From positions 124,001 to 188,000 of the forward strand of contig NZ_JASCIS010000014.1 in NCBI RefSeq assembly GCF_029968015.1: DNA of 64,000 nt. The letters are read 5' to 3'. Position numbers and translations under genes: made by a program. Every line of letters begins with the position of its first letter. The stretch's first letter is position 1. This stretch comes from Streptomyces luteolus. GTDB taxonomy: Bacteria; Actinomycetota; Actinomycetes; Streptomycetales; Streptomycetaceae. Under the pieces are notes generated by a model. The model did not search any database, was not told the DNA's origin, and saw only the letters and a program-made list of their open reading frames with translations. Positions 21,004 to 30,085 of this stretch are shown in pieces.

Positions 21004-22103
21004 ATATCGCCAAGATCGAGGCCATCCCTTTTGCGATCCCGTATCGGAAGCCACTGAAGTTCGCCAGCGGCGAGGTGCACACCGCCGAGCATGTGCTCGT
21101 ACGCGTGCACACCGACGACGGGCTGACCGGCATGGCGGAGGCCCCGCCCCGGCCCTACACCTACGGCGAGACGCAGGAGTCGATCGTGGCGGTGATCGAC
21201 AAGATCTTCGCGCCGCAGATTCTGGGCCTGTCGCCGCTGGAGCGGGAAGTCGTCCACGCGAGGCTCGACCGCACCGTCGGCAATCCCACCGCCAAGGCCG
21301 CCCTCGACATGGCGCTGTGGGACATCCTGGGCCAGGCGGCCGGCGTACCGGTCTCCGGTCTGCTCGGCGGATACACGGACCGGATGCGGGTGAGCCACAT
21401 GGTGGGCTTCGCGCCCGCCGGACAGATGGTCGCCGAAGCCGAGCGGATCCGGGACGTCCACGGCATCAGCACCTTCAAGGTCAAGGTCGGCCGACGGCCG
21501 TACACCAACGACGTCGACGCCTGCCGCGCGCTGCGCGAGGCCCTCGGCCCGCAGGTGGAGCTGTACATCGACGGCAACCGCGGCTGGACCGCGTCCGAGT
21601 CGGCGCGCGCCCTGCGCGAGATGGCCGACCTCGGTCTGACCTTCGCGGAGGAACTCTGCCCGGCCGACGACGTGCTGGGGCGGCGCTGGCTGGTCCGGCA
21701 GAGCCCCGTCCCCTTCATCGCCGACGAGAGCGCCACCCAGGCCGCCGAGGTCACCCGCGAGCTCCTCGGCGGGTCTGCCACCGCCATCAGCATCAAGACC
21801 GCCCGGACCGGTTTCACCGCCTCCCAGCGCGTGCTGCACCAGTGCGAGGGACTGGGCGTCGAGATGGTGATGGGCAATCAGATCGACGGTCAGATCGGCA
21901 CGTTGTGCGCCGTCGCCTTCGGCGGGGCGCACCGGTCGACCGCGCGGCGGGCCGGCGAACTGTCGAACTTCCTCGACATGACCGACGACCTCCTCACCGA
22001 ACCGCTCTCCATCGAGGACGGCACCCTGCGCATCCGCGAAGGCGCGGGGCTCGGCATCGACATCGACCCCGACAAGCTCGCCCGGTACCGCCAGGACGCC
22101 TGA
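21000..22103 (+). CDS. catB: Muconate cycloisomerase
   Basis: Converts cis,cis-muconate to (+)-muconolactone. It has 367 residues and belongs to the enolase superfamily. Visible catalytic elements are the KVKVG lysine pair, metal ligands in YIDGNRGW, FAEELCPADD and FIADESAT, and the second lysine in SIKTARTG. The N-terminal capping domain begins MNIAKIEAIPFAIPYRKP. The start overlaps the LysR stop. It stands before catA and catC in pathway context, which separates it from other enolase-family racemases. Confidence 0.92.
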   Translation: MNIAKIEAIPFAIPYRKPLKFASGEVHTAEHVLVRVHTDDGLTGMAEAPPRPYTYGETQESIVAVIDKIFAPQILGLSPLEREVVHARLDRTVGNPTAKAALDMALWDILGQAAGVPVSGLLGGYTDRMRVSHMVGFAPAGQMVAEAERIRDVHGISTFKVKVGRRPYTNDVDACRALREALGPQVELYIDGNRGWTASESARALREMADLGLTFAEELCPADDVLGRRWLVRQSPVPFIADESATQAAEVTRELLGGSATAISIKTARTGFTASQRVLHQCEGLGVEMVMGNQIDGQIGTLCAVAFGGAHRSTARRAGELSNFLDMTDDLLTEPLSIEDGTLRIREGAGLGIDIDPDKLARYRQDA

Positions 22104-22137
22104 GGCCCCGGGGTGCCCGCCATCCGACGTATCCACT

Positions 22138-22167
22138 CCGCACCGCACCGCACCGCACCGCACCGCA
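22138..22167 (+). repeat. (CCGCA)6 pentanucleotide microsatellite upstream of catA
   Basis: Six perfect CCGCA units fill the catB-catA spacer, ending about 19 bases before the catA ATG and directly before its ribosome site. The unit is not a multiple of three, but it is untranslated here, so slippage would alter only spacing or mRNA structure. Confidence 0.9.
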
Positions 22168-22186
22168 CGAGGAACAGGAACAGGAC

Positions 22187-23053
22187 ATGACCGACACCAC
22201 CACGCGGCAGCCCGCCGCACAGGCAACCGCGGCCGCGTCCGGCGCCGCCGCCACCGAGAAGTTCCGTACCCTGCGGCGCGCGGACACCGTCGCCGCCGCC
22301 AGTGAGCGCGTCGACACCCTGGCCTCCGAAGTCCTCGCCGCCGTGCACGACGTCATCCGCCGCCACCAGGTCACCTACGCCGAGTACGAAGCCCTCAAGG
22401 CGTGGCTCATCCAGGTCGGCGCGGACGGCGAGTGGCCCCTCTTCCTCGACGTGTGGGTGGAGCACGTCGTCGAGGAGGTCGCCAACGAGGAGCGCCAGGG
22501 CAGCAAGGGCACGATCGAGGGCCCGTACTACGTACCGGACTCACCGGCCTTCCCGGTCCAGGCGACGCTGCCGATGCGCGAGGACGAGCCCGGTACGCCG
22601 CTGCTGTTCCAGGGGCGGGTGACGGGCGTGGACGGCACCCCGCTGGCCGAGGCGAAGGTCGAGATGTGGCACGCCGACGCGGACGGCCTCTACTCGCAGT
22701 TCGCCCCCGGACTGCCCCAGTGGAACCTGCGCGGCACCGTCGCGACCGACGCCCAGGGCCACTTCAGGATCCACACGAGGGAGCCGGCCCCGTACCAGAT
22801 CCCCACCGACGGGTCCTGCGGCAGGCTGATCGCCGCGGCCGGCTGGCACGCCTGGCGCCCCGCCCACCTCCATCTGAAGGTCTCCGCCCCCGGCCACCAA
22901 CTCGTCACCACCCAGCTGTACTTCCGGGGCGGCAGCCACGTCGAGGACGACATCGCCTCGGCCGTCAAGCCGGAGCTGATCCTGAGCCCGGCTCCCGCGG
23001 CGAGCGGCGTCGGCAACGAGGTCACCTACGACTTCGTACTCGACAAGGCGTGA
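22187..23053 (+). CDS. catA: Catechol 1,2-dioxygenase
   Basis: Intradiol ring-cleavage dioxygenase of 288 residues, converting catechol to cis,cis-muconate with non-haem Fe(III). The iron ligands expected in the family are visible: Tyr in GPYYVPDSP, Tyr in PYQIPTDG, and two His in RPAHLHLK. The N-terminal helical dimerisation region precedes the beta-sandwich. ATG at 22187 has AGGAACAGGAC just upstream. A 33-residue Thr/Ala-rich leader precedes the conserved part. It is 83 bases downstream of catB, separated by a CCGCA microsatellite. Confidence 0.94.
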   Translation: MTDTTTRQPAAQATAAASGAAATEKFRTLRRADTVAAASERVDTLASEVLAAVHDVIRRHQVTYAEYEALKAWLIQVGADGEWPLFLDVWVEHVVEEVANEERQGSKGTIEGPYYVPDSPAFPVQATLPMREDEPGTPLLFQGRVTGVDGTPLAEAKVEMWHADADGLYSQFAPGLPQWNLRGTVATDAQGHFRIHTREPAPYQIPTDGSCGRLIAAAGWHAWRPAHLHLKVSAPGHQLVTTQLYFRGGSHVEDDIASAVKPELILSPAPAASGVGNEVTYDFVLDKA

Positions 23054-23150
23054 CGGTTCGCCTCCCGGAGCTGCCGATGGCGGTGGCCCCGGGGACGGCC
23101 GACGTGCCGGACGCACCGGACGACCCACTCTCCAACCACAGGGAAGCACC

Positions 23151-23447
23151 ATGCTGTTCGCAGTGAAGATGGACGTCGAGATCCCGCAGGACCTCGACGC
23201 CGCGGTCCGCGAGGACCTCCTCAGCCGTGAGAAGAACTACTGCCAGGACCTGCAGAAGGCAGGCCGATGGGTGCACATCTGGCGCTGCGCCGGGCAGTAC
23301 GCCAACCTCAGCGTGTTCGATGTCGCGGACAACGACGAACTGCACACCCTGCTGTGGAACCTCCCGCTCTTCCCCTACATGAAGGTCTCCGTCACTCCCT
23401 TGGCGACACACCCGTCCGCACTCGACGCCGCTGCCGCGGCGTCCTGA
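23151..23447 (+). CDS. catC: Muconolactone delta-isomerase
   Basis: Small enzyme of 98 residues that converts muconolactone to 3-oxoadipate enol-lactone. It shows the CatC sequence MLFAVKMDVEIP, the LLSREKNYCQDLQ helix and LWNLPLFPYMKVSVTPLATHPS. The length equals that of the family (about 92-98). ATG at 23151 has AGGGA seven bases upstream. It lies 97 bases after catA and 28 before pcaI in the same operon. Confidence 0.94.
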   Translation: MLFAVKMDVEIPQDLDAAVREDLLSREKNYCQDLQKAGRWVHIWRCAGQYANLSVFDVADNDELHTLLWNLPLFPYMKVSVTPLATHPSALDAAAAAS

Positions 23448-23475
23448 CCGGCCCGGACGAAAGGCAGGAACTCCG

Positions 23476-24264
23476 ATGGGCAGCAAGGTGGCCGCTTCGG
23501 CCGCTCAGTCCGTGGCGGACATCCACGACGGCGCGACCCTCGCGGTCGGCGGATTCGGTCTGAGCGGGGTGCCGAACACCCTGATCCAGGCGGTGTACGA
23601 CACCGCCGTCACGGACTTGGCCGTCGTCTCGAACAACTGCGGCGCGATGGAGTCCGGACTCGCCGTCCTCCTCTCGGCCGGCCGCATCGCCCGGGTGACC
23701 GGCTCCTACATCGGCGCGAACAAGGAGTTCGCCCGCCAGTACCTCGCCGGTGAGCTGGAGGTCGAGCTGATCCCGCAGGGCACGCTGGCCGAGCGGCTGC
23801 GTGCGGGCGGCTGCGGCATCCCCGCCTTCTACACCCCGGCGGGGGTCGGCACCCAGGTCGCCGACGGCGGCCTGCCGTGGCGCTACGACGGCGACGGCTC
23901 GGTCTCCGTCGCGTCGCCGCCCAAGGAGGTGCGGGCGTTCGACGGTGCCGACCACGTCCTGGAGCGCGGCATCACCACCGACTTCGCCCTCGTCCGCGCA
24001 GCCAGGGGCGACAGCGACGGCAACCTGGTGTTCAGCAAGTCCTCCAGGAACTTCAATCCGCTGGCGGCCATGGCGGGCCGGATCACCGTCGCCGAGGTCG
24101 AAGAGCTCGTCGAGCCGGGCGAGATAGATCCCGACCAGGTCCACCTGCCCGGGATCTTCGTGCAGCGCGTCGTCCCGCTCACCGCGGAGCAGGCCGCCGA
24201 CAAGAAGATAGAGAAGCGAACGATTTCCGCGCCTTCGGCGCGAGGGACGGTGCAGCAGCCATGA
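23476..24264 (+). CDS. pcaI: 3-oxoadipate CoA-transferase subunit A
   Basis: Alpha subunit, 262 residues, of the heterodimeric family I CoA-transferase that activates 3-oxoadipate with succinyl-CoA. The N-terminal glycine-rich VGGFGLSGVPNTLI and GSYIGANKEF are typical. The AGGA ribosome site precedes ATG 23476. It ends overlapping pcaJ by ATGA, which favours equimolar subunit synthesis. The name could equally be catI because it lies in the catechol branch cluster. Related acetoacetate or succinate CoA-transferases share the fold, but context decides. Confidence 0.9.
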   Translation: MGSKVAASAAQSVADIHDGATLAVGGFGLSGVPNTLIQAVYDTAVTDLAVVSNNCGAMESGLAVLLSAGRIARVTGSYIGANKEFARQYLAGELEVELIPQGTLAERLRAGGCGIPAFYTPAGVGTQVADGGLPWRYDGDGSVSVASPPKEVRAFDGADHVLERGITTDFALVRAARGDSDGNLVFSKSSRNFNPLAAMAGRITVAEVEELVEPGEIDPDQVHLPGIFVQRVVPLTAEQAADKKIEKRTISAPSARGTVQQP

Positions 24265-24905
24265 CCTGGACCCGCGATGAGATGGCCGCCCGTGCGGCGC
24301 AGGAGCTCGAGGACGGGCAGTACGTCAACCTCGGCATCGGCCTGCCGACACTGATCCCCAACTTCCTCCCCGAGGGCGTCGAGGTCGTCCTGGAGTCGGA
24401 GAACGGTCTCCTCGGCGTCGGCCCGTACCCGACCGAGGACGCGGTGGACGCCGACCTGATCAACGCAGGCAAGGAGACCGTCACGGTCCTGCCCGGCGCC
24501 TCCTTCTTCGACTCGGCGCTGTCCTTCGGGATGATCCGGGGCGGTCACATCGACGCGGCCGTACTGGGGGCCATGCAGGTCTCCGCCCGCGGTGACCTCG
24601 CCAACTGGGCCGTACCCGGCAAGGTGATCACCGGCATCGGCGGTGCGATGGACCTCGTGCACGGCGCCCGCAGGGTGGTCGTCGTGATGACGCACACCGC
24701 CAAGGACGGCAGCCCCAAGGTCGTCGCGGAGTGCTCCCTGCCGCTCACCGGCAGGAGGTGCGTGAACCGGATCATCACCGACCTCGGCGTCCTCGACGTC
24801 ACCGAGGACGGTCTGGTCCTGATCGAGACCGCGCCGGGTGTCGACGCCGAGGAGATCGCCGACAGGACCGCGGCGGACGTCCGTATCTCCGAGGGGGTCT
24901 CCTGA
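24261..24905 (+). CDS. pcaJ: 3-oxoadipate CoA-transferase subunit B
   Basis: Beta subunit of 214 residues, carrying the family's catalytic glutamate in SENGLLG. Other family segments are NLGIGLPTLIPN, GGHIDAAVLGAMQV and KVITGIGGAMDLV. The start overlaps the end of subunit A, and its stop overlaps the thiolase start (TGATG). It forms a functional enzyme only with subunit A. Confidence 0.91.
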   Translation: MTWTRDEMAARAAQELEDGQYVNLGIGLPTLIPNFLPEGVEVVLESENGLLGVGPYPTEDAVDADLINAGKETVTVLPGASFFDSALSFGMIRGGHIDAAVLGAMQVSARGDLANWAVPGKVITGIGGAMDLVHGARRVVVVMTHTAKDGSPKVVAECSLPLTGRRCVNRIITDLGVLDVTEDGLVLIETAPGVDAEEIADRTAADVRISEGVS

Positions 24906-26116
24906 TGTCCCGACCGCGTGACGTCTACGTCGTCGATGCCGTCCGCACACCGGTCGGCAAGTACTCCGGCGGGCTCGCCGCGGTGCGCCCGGACGACCTC
25001 GCCACCCATGTCGTACGCGAACTCCTCGCGCGTACACCGCAGTTGGACCCGGCGCGGATCGGTGACGTCTTCTTCGGCAACGCCAACGGCGCGGGCGAGG
25101 AGAACCGCGACGTGGCCCGCATGGCCGTGCTGCTTGCCGGCCTTCCGGTCACTGTTCCCGGCGTCACGGTCAACCGCCTCTGCGCGTCCGGCCTCGAGGC
25201 CGTGATCCAAGCCGCGCGGGCCATCGCACTCGGCGACGTCTCCATCGCCCTGGCCGGCGGCGTCGAGTCGATGTCCCGCGCACCCTGGGTGCTTCCCAAG
25301 CCCGAACGGGCCTTCCCCGCCGGGCACGCCGAGCTGTACTCCACCACCCTCGGCTGGCGCATGGTCAACCCGAGGCTGGAGCCGCGGTGGACCGTCCCGC
25401 TCGGTGAGAGCGCGGAGCTGATCGCCGAGAAGCACGACATCACCCGCCGGCAGCAGGACGCCTACGCGCTCGCCAGTCACGAGAAGGCCGCAGCGGCGTG
25501 GAAGGACGGGCTGTACGACGCGGAGGTCGTGCCGGTGCCGGTCCCGCAGCGCAAGGGCGACCCGGTCCTCTTCGACCGGGACGAGTGCGTCCGCGAGAAC
25601 GCGTCCCTGGAGGCGCTGGCCGGGCTCCGGCCGTCCTTCCGCACGGAAGGGGGCTCGGTCACCGCGGGCAACGCCTCGCCGCTCAACGACGGCGCCGCCG
25701 CGCTCCTGCTCGTGGACGAGGAGGGGTTGAAGGCCACAGGCCGTGAGCCGCTGGCCCGGATCAGCGCCTCCGCCGCCACCGCCATCGAGCCGCACTACTT
25801 CGGTCTCGGCCCCGTGGAAGCGGTGAACCGAGCACTGGCGAAGGCAGGCCGCACCTTCGCGGACCTGTCGGTGCTGGAGCTGAACGAGGCCTTCGCCGCC
25901 CAGGTGTTGGGGTGTGTCGCCGAGTGGCCCGAGCTCGACCCGTCGATCCTCAACCCTCGCGGCGGCGCCATCGCCATCGGCCACCCTCTCGGCGCCTCCG
26001 GCGCACGCCTCGTCGGCGCCGTCGCCCACCAGCTCAGGGCGGGCGGATCCGGCACCGGGGTCGCCACCCTCTGCATCGGCGTCGGCCAGGGCCTCGCCCT
26101 GGTCCTCGAACGCTGA
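24905..26116 (+). CDS. pcaF: 3-oxoadipyl-CoA thiolase
   Basis: Thiolase of 403 residues that cleaves 3-oxoadipyl-CoA into succinyl-CoA and acetyl-CoA, the final step of the pathway. The nucleophilic Cys is in NRLCASGLEAV, the His in AIGHPLGASGARL and the second Cys in TLCIGVGQG. The segment GGVESMSRAPWVLPK is typical of PcaF/PaaJ thiolases. The start overlaps pcaJ by one base. There are no signs of truncation. Confidence 0.92.
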   Translation: MSRPRDVYVVDAVRTPVGKYSGGLAAVRPDDLATHVVRELLARTPQLDPARIGDVFFGNANGAGEENRDVARMAVLLAGLPVTVPGVTVNRLCASGLEAVIQAARAIALGDVSIALAGGVESMSRAPWVLPKPERAFPAGHAELYSTTLGWRMVNPRLEPRWTVPLGESAELIAEKHDITRRQQDAYALASHEKAAAAWKDGLYDAEVVPVPVPQRKGDPVLFDRDECVRENASLEALAGLRPSFRTEGGSVTAGNASPLNDGAAALLLVDEEGLKATGREPLARISASAATAIEPHYFGLGPVEAVNRALAKAGRTFADLSVLELNEAFAAQVLGCVAEWPELDPSILNPRGGAIAIGHPLGASGARLVGAVAHQLRAGGSGTGVATLCIGVGQGLALVLER

Positions 26117-26186
26117 CGGACGCTTCGACCAGACGGAGACCGTACGACGCCGCGCCCCCGCGGTACGCCCAGCACGAGGAGAGTGC

Positions 26187-27005
26187 ATGACCCAGGACAC
26201 CGCGGCAGCTCCGCGTCTGCTCCATCACCGCGTCGACGGCCCGGACTCCGCGCCCCCGCTCCTCATGGGGCCCTCCCTGGGTACCTCGATGGCCGTCTGG
26301 AACGCGCAGGTGCCCGCCCTCGCCCGGCATCACCGGGTCGTGCGGTGGGACCTGCCCGGTCACGGCGGCTCGCCCACCCGCCTGCTGCCGGACAGCTCGC
26401 CCGGCGCGAGCACGGTGGGCGACCTCGGCGGGCTGGTACTCGACCTGGCCGACGCCTTCGGTATCGAGCGGTTCGCGTACGCGGGGATCTCGCTCGGCGG
26501 CGCCGTCGGCACCTGGCTCGCCGTCCACCACGCCGACCGGGTCGCGAGGCTCGCCCTCGTCTGCTCCTCCGCCCACTTCGGCGCGGCCGGCCCCTGGCGG
26601 GAGCGCGCGGAACTGGTCCGGCTCAAGGGAACGGAACCCTTGCTCTCGACCAGTCCGAGCCGGTGGTTCGCCGACCCGCTCACCGCCGAAACCTCTCTCG
26701 GGCGTGCGCTGCTGCGGAATCTCGCCGAGGCCGATCCCAGCGGTTACGCGGCCTGCTGCGACGCCCTCGCCGACTACGACCTGAGGCACGGGCTGGCCCG
26801 CATCACTGCACCCACCCTCGTCATCGGCGGCTGCTACGACGTGGCCACGCCTCTCGAACACGCGTCGGAACTCGCCGCCGGAATCCCGGAGGGCACCTTG
26901 ACGACGGTCTCCACCGGGCACCTCGCCGTGGAGCAGCCCCGAGCCGTGACCAGCGCGCTGCTCGCCCACCTCCGTGCGAACGGCACCGTGAGTATGACGC
27001 GCTGA
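26187..27005 (+). CDS. pcaD: 3-oxoadipate enol-lactonase
   Basis: Alpha/beta hydrolase of 272 residues that opens 3-oxoadipate enol-lactone to 3-oxoadipate. The nucleophile elbow is GISLGG (Ser near residue 101), the acid is in GGCYDVATP (Asp near 217) and the base in STGHLAVEQP (His near 245). ATG at 26187 has GAGGAGAG upstream. It is last in the operon although it acts before pcaIJ. No fused carboxymuconolactone decarboxylase domain is present, so this is not PcaL. Confidence 0.9.
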   Translation: MTQDTAAAPRLLHHRVDGPDSAPPLLMGPSLGTSMAVWNAQVPALARHHRVVRWDLPGHGGSPTRLLPDSSPGASTVGDLGGLVLDLADAFGIERFAYAGISLGGAVGTWLAVHHADRVARLALVCSSAHFGAAGPWRERAELVRLKGTEPLLSTSPSRWFADPLTAETSLGRALLRNLAEADPSGYAACCDALADYDLRHGLARITAPTLVIGGCYDVATPLEHASELAAGIPEGTLTTVSTGHLAVEQPRAVTSALLAHLRANGTVSMTR

Positions 27006-27115
27006 GGAGGGACCGACCCGTCCGTCGCACGACTGGTCCCGGCCGCAGGTGAGTTGCTCCCCGACGGGCCGCGCCTCGTCGAAGCCCATGGGTTCCGGAC
27101 CGGTCCCGGGAACGA

Positions 27116-27155
27116 CCGAGGGGCCGTTTCAGATGTCTCTGAAACGGCCCCTCGG
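27116..27155. terminator. 18-bp perfect hairpin between pcaD and tRNA-Pro
   Basis: Arms 27116-27133 and 27138-27155 pair perfectly around loop TGTC. It lies downstream of pcaD (plus strand) and 18 bases beyond the tRNA 3' end (minus strand), so it can serve both convergent transcripts. No T-run follows on either side. Confidence 0.85.
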
Positions 27156-27172
27156 ACTGCGACTTCGAAAAG

Positions 27173-27246
<74 letters not shown>

Positions 27247-27340
27247 GTGCTCGCTCGCGGGTGTGGCCCGCGCCGTGCAGTAAGTACCTTACCTCACCCC
27301 GGACCTGCGCCGATCACCCCCGCCCCGCCACAATCGGAGG

Positions 27341-27850
27341 GTGAACATCAACCCGAAGGGCACCCCCTCCCCAGACGCCCAGGGTCGCGACCGCGACGCC
27401 GAGGGCCGCGCCCGCAACGCCCGCCCCCGCGATGGCCTCGGCCGACCGCTGCCGTACGGAGCGGAGGGCGTCGACCGGCAGCCGGAAGGTGTCGTACGCA
27501 CCCCGGACGAGACCCTCGCCGAGGCGCAGGCGCTGCTCGACCAGGGCAGGCCGTTCCACGCGCACGAAGTCTTCGAGGACGCCTGGAAGTCGGGGCCCGA
27601 GGAGGAGCGGGCGCTGTGGCGGGGGCTCGCGCAGTTGGCGGTGGGCCTCACCCACGCGGCGCGCGGCAACACCACGGGCGGGGCGCGGCTGCTGCGCCGC
27701 GGCGCCGACGTGATCGCGGCCGAGCCCGCGCCGTACGGGATCGACGCGCCCGGCCTGGGCGCCTGGGCCGAGGAGTTGGCGGCGCGGGTGGAGCGGGGCG
27801 AGGAGACGGTGGACGCGGCAGAGTGCGCGCCCCGCCTGCGCCGGGCGTAG
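27341..27850 (+). CDS. DUF309 family protein
   Basis: Small protein of 169 residues with a DUF309 helical domain in its middle and C-terminal part: the AQALLDQGRPFHAHEVFEDAWK motif with its His pair, then LAQLAVGLTHAARGN. The first 45 residues are Arg/Asp/Pro-rich and probably disordered. The GTG start at 27341 sits directly against GGAGG with no spacer, so the true start or a leaderless mode is uncertain. The function of DUF309 is not known; the conserved His and Glu could bind a metal. It stands alone between the tRNA and an exporter. Confidence 0.8.
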   Translation: MNINPKGTPSPDAQGRDRDAEGRARNARPRDGLGRPLPYGAEGVDRQPEGVVRTPDETLAEAQALLDQGRPFHAHEVFEDAWKSGPEEERALWRGLAQLAVGLTHAARGNTTGGARLLRRGADVIAAEPAPYGIDAPGLGAWAEELAARVERGEETVDAAECAPRLRRA

Positions 27851-28009
27851 GGCGTCTCCTTCGGACCTTGCCGAGGAGGCGTCTCCCCAGTTGCTGGGTG
27901 GCGCCGCGCGCAAGTTCTGAGCGGCCACTCGTGACGGACCGAGCCGCAGTGTCACCGGTACGGACCTGCGCGGCGGGCGGCGGCAGATGCGGCGCACAAG
28001 AGTTGTCGT

Positions 28010-30085
28010 GTGACCACCAGTGCCGAGGCCGCCGCGCCCCCTCCCGCGCCTGCTCCCGCGCCGCCCGTCCTTGACACCCGTACCCGCAAGGTCGTGTTCG
28101 TGACGATCATGCTGGGCGTGCTGCTCGCCGCGCTCGACCAGACCATCGTCGGCACCGCGCTGCCCACCATCGTCGCGGACCTGGGCGGCGGGGCCCATAT
28201 GTCGTGGGTCGTGACGGCCTATCTGCTCGCCGAGACCGTGGCGACGGTCCTGGTCGGCAAGTTCGGCGACCTCTTCGGCCGCAAGGTGATCTTCCAGATC
28301 TCGGCGGTCGTCTTCATCACCGGCTCGTTCCTGTGCGGGCTCGCCACCAACATGACGCTGCTCATCGTCTGGCGCGGGCTGCAGGGGATCGGCGCGGGCG
28401 GCCTGATGGTGACGGCGATGGCGTTGATCGCGGACGTCATCCCGCTGCGGGAGCGCGGCAAGTACCAGGGTGCGATCGGTGCGGTCTTCGGCGTCTCGAC
28501 GGTGGTGGGGCCGCTGCTCGGCGGCCTGTTCACGGACCACCTCTCCTGGCGCTGGGCGTTCTACGTCAACGTCCCGATCGCGATCCTCGTGGTGATCGCG
28601 GCCGCCCGGACCATCCCCAGCGTGAAGTCCGTGGTCCGCCCGGTGATCGACTACCTGGGCATCGCGCTGGTCGCCGCGGGGTCGAGTGCCCTGATTCTGG
28701 CGACGAGTTGGGGCGGCAACGAGTACGCCTGGGGCTCGGGCGTCATCATCGGGCTCTTCGCCGGTGGTGCGGTGGCGCTCGCGTTGTTCTGCCTGGTGGA
28801 GCGGCGGGCGGCCGAGCCGATGCTGCCGATGCGGCTGTTCGCCAACCCGGTGTTCACGGTCTGCTCGATCCTCAGCTTCGTCGTGGGCTTCGCGATGCTG
28901 GGCGCGATGACGTTCCTGCCGACGTATCTGCAGTACGTGGACGGGGATTCGGCGACGGTCTCCGGGGTGCGGACGCTGCCGATGGTGGCGGGACTCCTGA
29001 TCGCGTCGATCTTCAGCGGCAACGTGGTCAGCAAGACCGGCACGTACCGGATCTTCCCCATCGTCGGCTCGCTCGTGATGGCGCTCGGTCTGTATCTGCT
29101 CTCGCTGATGGGCACCGGTACGGGCGCGTGGCTGGAGTCGTTGTACATGTTCGTGCTCGGCGTCGGGATCGGCCTGTGCATGCAGGTCCTGACGATCGCC
29201 GTGCAGAACACCGTCGAGTACGCGGACCTGGGCACCGCCACGTCCGGGGTCACGTTCTTCCGTACGCTCGGCAGCGCCTTCGGCACCGCGGTGTTCGGGA
29301 CGATCTACGCCAACTCACTGGAGCCCAACCTGCGGGAGGCCGTGGGCGCGGCGGCGCAGGCGGGCGGCGATCCGGCGGTGCTCGCGCGGGCGGCGCAGAG
29401 TCCGCAGGGGCTGCACGCGCTGCCGGGCGACCAGGCGGCGCCGCTGGTGGCGGCGTACGCGGACAGCCTGCAGACGGTGTTCCTGCTCACGGTGCCGGTG
29501 GCGGTGCTCGGGTTCGTCTTCGCGCTGTTCCTGAAGCAGGTCGAGCTGCGGGACAGCGCGCGCATGACCTCGTCCGACATGGGTGAGGGGTTCTCCTCTC
29601 CGGCCGCGACCGGGGACTCGGCCAACCTGCTCGAACTCGCCGTCGCCAAGATCGTCCGCGCCGCCGGTCCGGCCGAGGCGCGCGGGGTGCTCGCCGCCTC
29701 CCAGTCCCGGCTCGATGTGGCGGGGGCGTGGGCGGTGATGCAGGTCGAACTGCTCACGCGGCTCGTCGGGCATGCCAGCCTCGGGCTGATCGCCGCGCGC
29801 CGCGAGGTGCCGCCGGAGGTGCTCGTGCCGGTCTTCGACCGGATGGTCGACGAGGGGTATCTGAGCCGCGAGGGCGCGTTCTTCGCGCACACCGGGGCGG
29901 GCGCGCGCGAGGCCGACGTGATCAGCCGGGCGTGGAGCGAGTGGCTCGGCGACCGCCTGGAGGAGGACCGCGGCCGCCCGGCCGGACCCGAGCTGCGGGC
30001 CGCCACGGACGCGATCGCCAAGCGTCTGCTCGCCGAGGACCTCGCCACGGGCATGCCGGGTGCCCGGCAACGCGTCTCGACCTGA
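28010..30085 (+). CDS. DHA2/EmrB-QacA type drug exporter with C-terminal cytosolic extension
   Basis: Major facilitator transporter of 691 residues. About 14 transmembrane helices occupy residues 20-510, with motif A-like GKFGDLFGRK, motif B-like VWRGLQGIGAGG and motif C-like GAVFGVSTVVGPLLGG. After the last helix (about 510) comes a soluble tail of about 150 residues (LLELAVAKIVRAAGPAEARG onward). It has helices and a strand-turn pattern like a winged helix (VFDRMVDEGYLSREGAFFAHTGAG). Such tails occur in some actinobacterial exporters. GTG at 28010 has only a weak AAGAG upstream. Substrates are probably drugs or toxic metabolites. No regulator is adjacent on the same strand. Confidence 0.87.
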   Translation: MTTSAEAAAPPPAPAPAPPVLDTRTRKVVFVTIMLGVLLAALDQTIVGTALPTIVADLGGGAHMSWVVTAYLLAETVATVLVGKFGDLFGRKVIFQISAVVFITGSFLCGLATNMTLLIVWRGLQGIGAGGLMVTAMALIADVIPLRERGKYQGAIGAVFGVSTVVGPLLGGLFTDHLSWRWAFYVNVPIAILVVIAAARTIPSVKSVVRPVIDYLGIALVAAGSSALILATSWGGNEYAWGSGVIIGLFAGGAVALALFCLVERRAAEPMLPMRLFANPVFTVCSILSFVVGFAMLGAMTFLPTYLQYVDGDSATVSGVRTLPMVAGLLIASIFSGNVVSKTGTYRIFPIVGSLVMALGLYLLSLMGTGTGAWLESLYMFVLGVGIGLCMQVLTIAVQNTVEYADLGTATSGVTFFRTLGSAFGTAVFGTIYANSLEPNLREAVGAAAQAGGDPAVLARAAQSPQGLHALPGDQAAPLVAAYADSLQTVFLLTVPVAVLGFVFALFLKQVELRDSARMTSSDMGEGFSSPAATGDSANLLELAVAKIVRAAGPAEARGVLAASQSRLDVAGAWAVMQVELLTRLVGHASLGLIAARREVPPEVLVPVFDRMVDEGYLSREGAFFAHTGAGAREADVISRAWSEWLGDRLEEDRGRPAGPELRAATDAIAKRLLAEDLATGMPGARQRVST

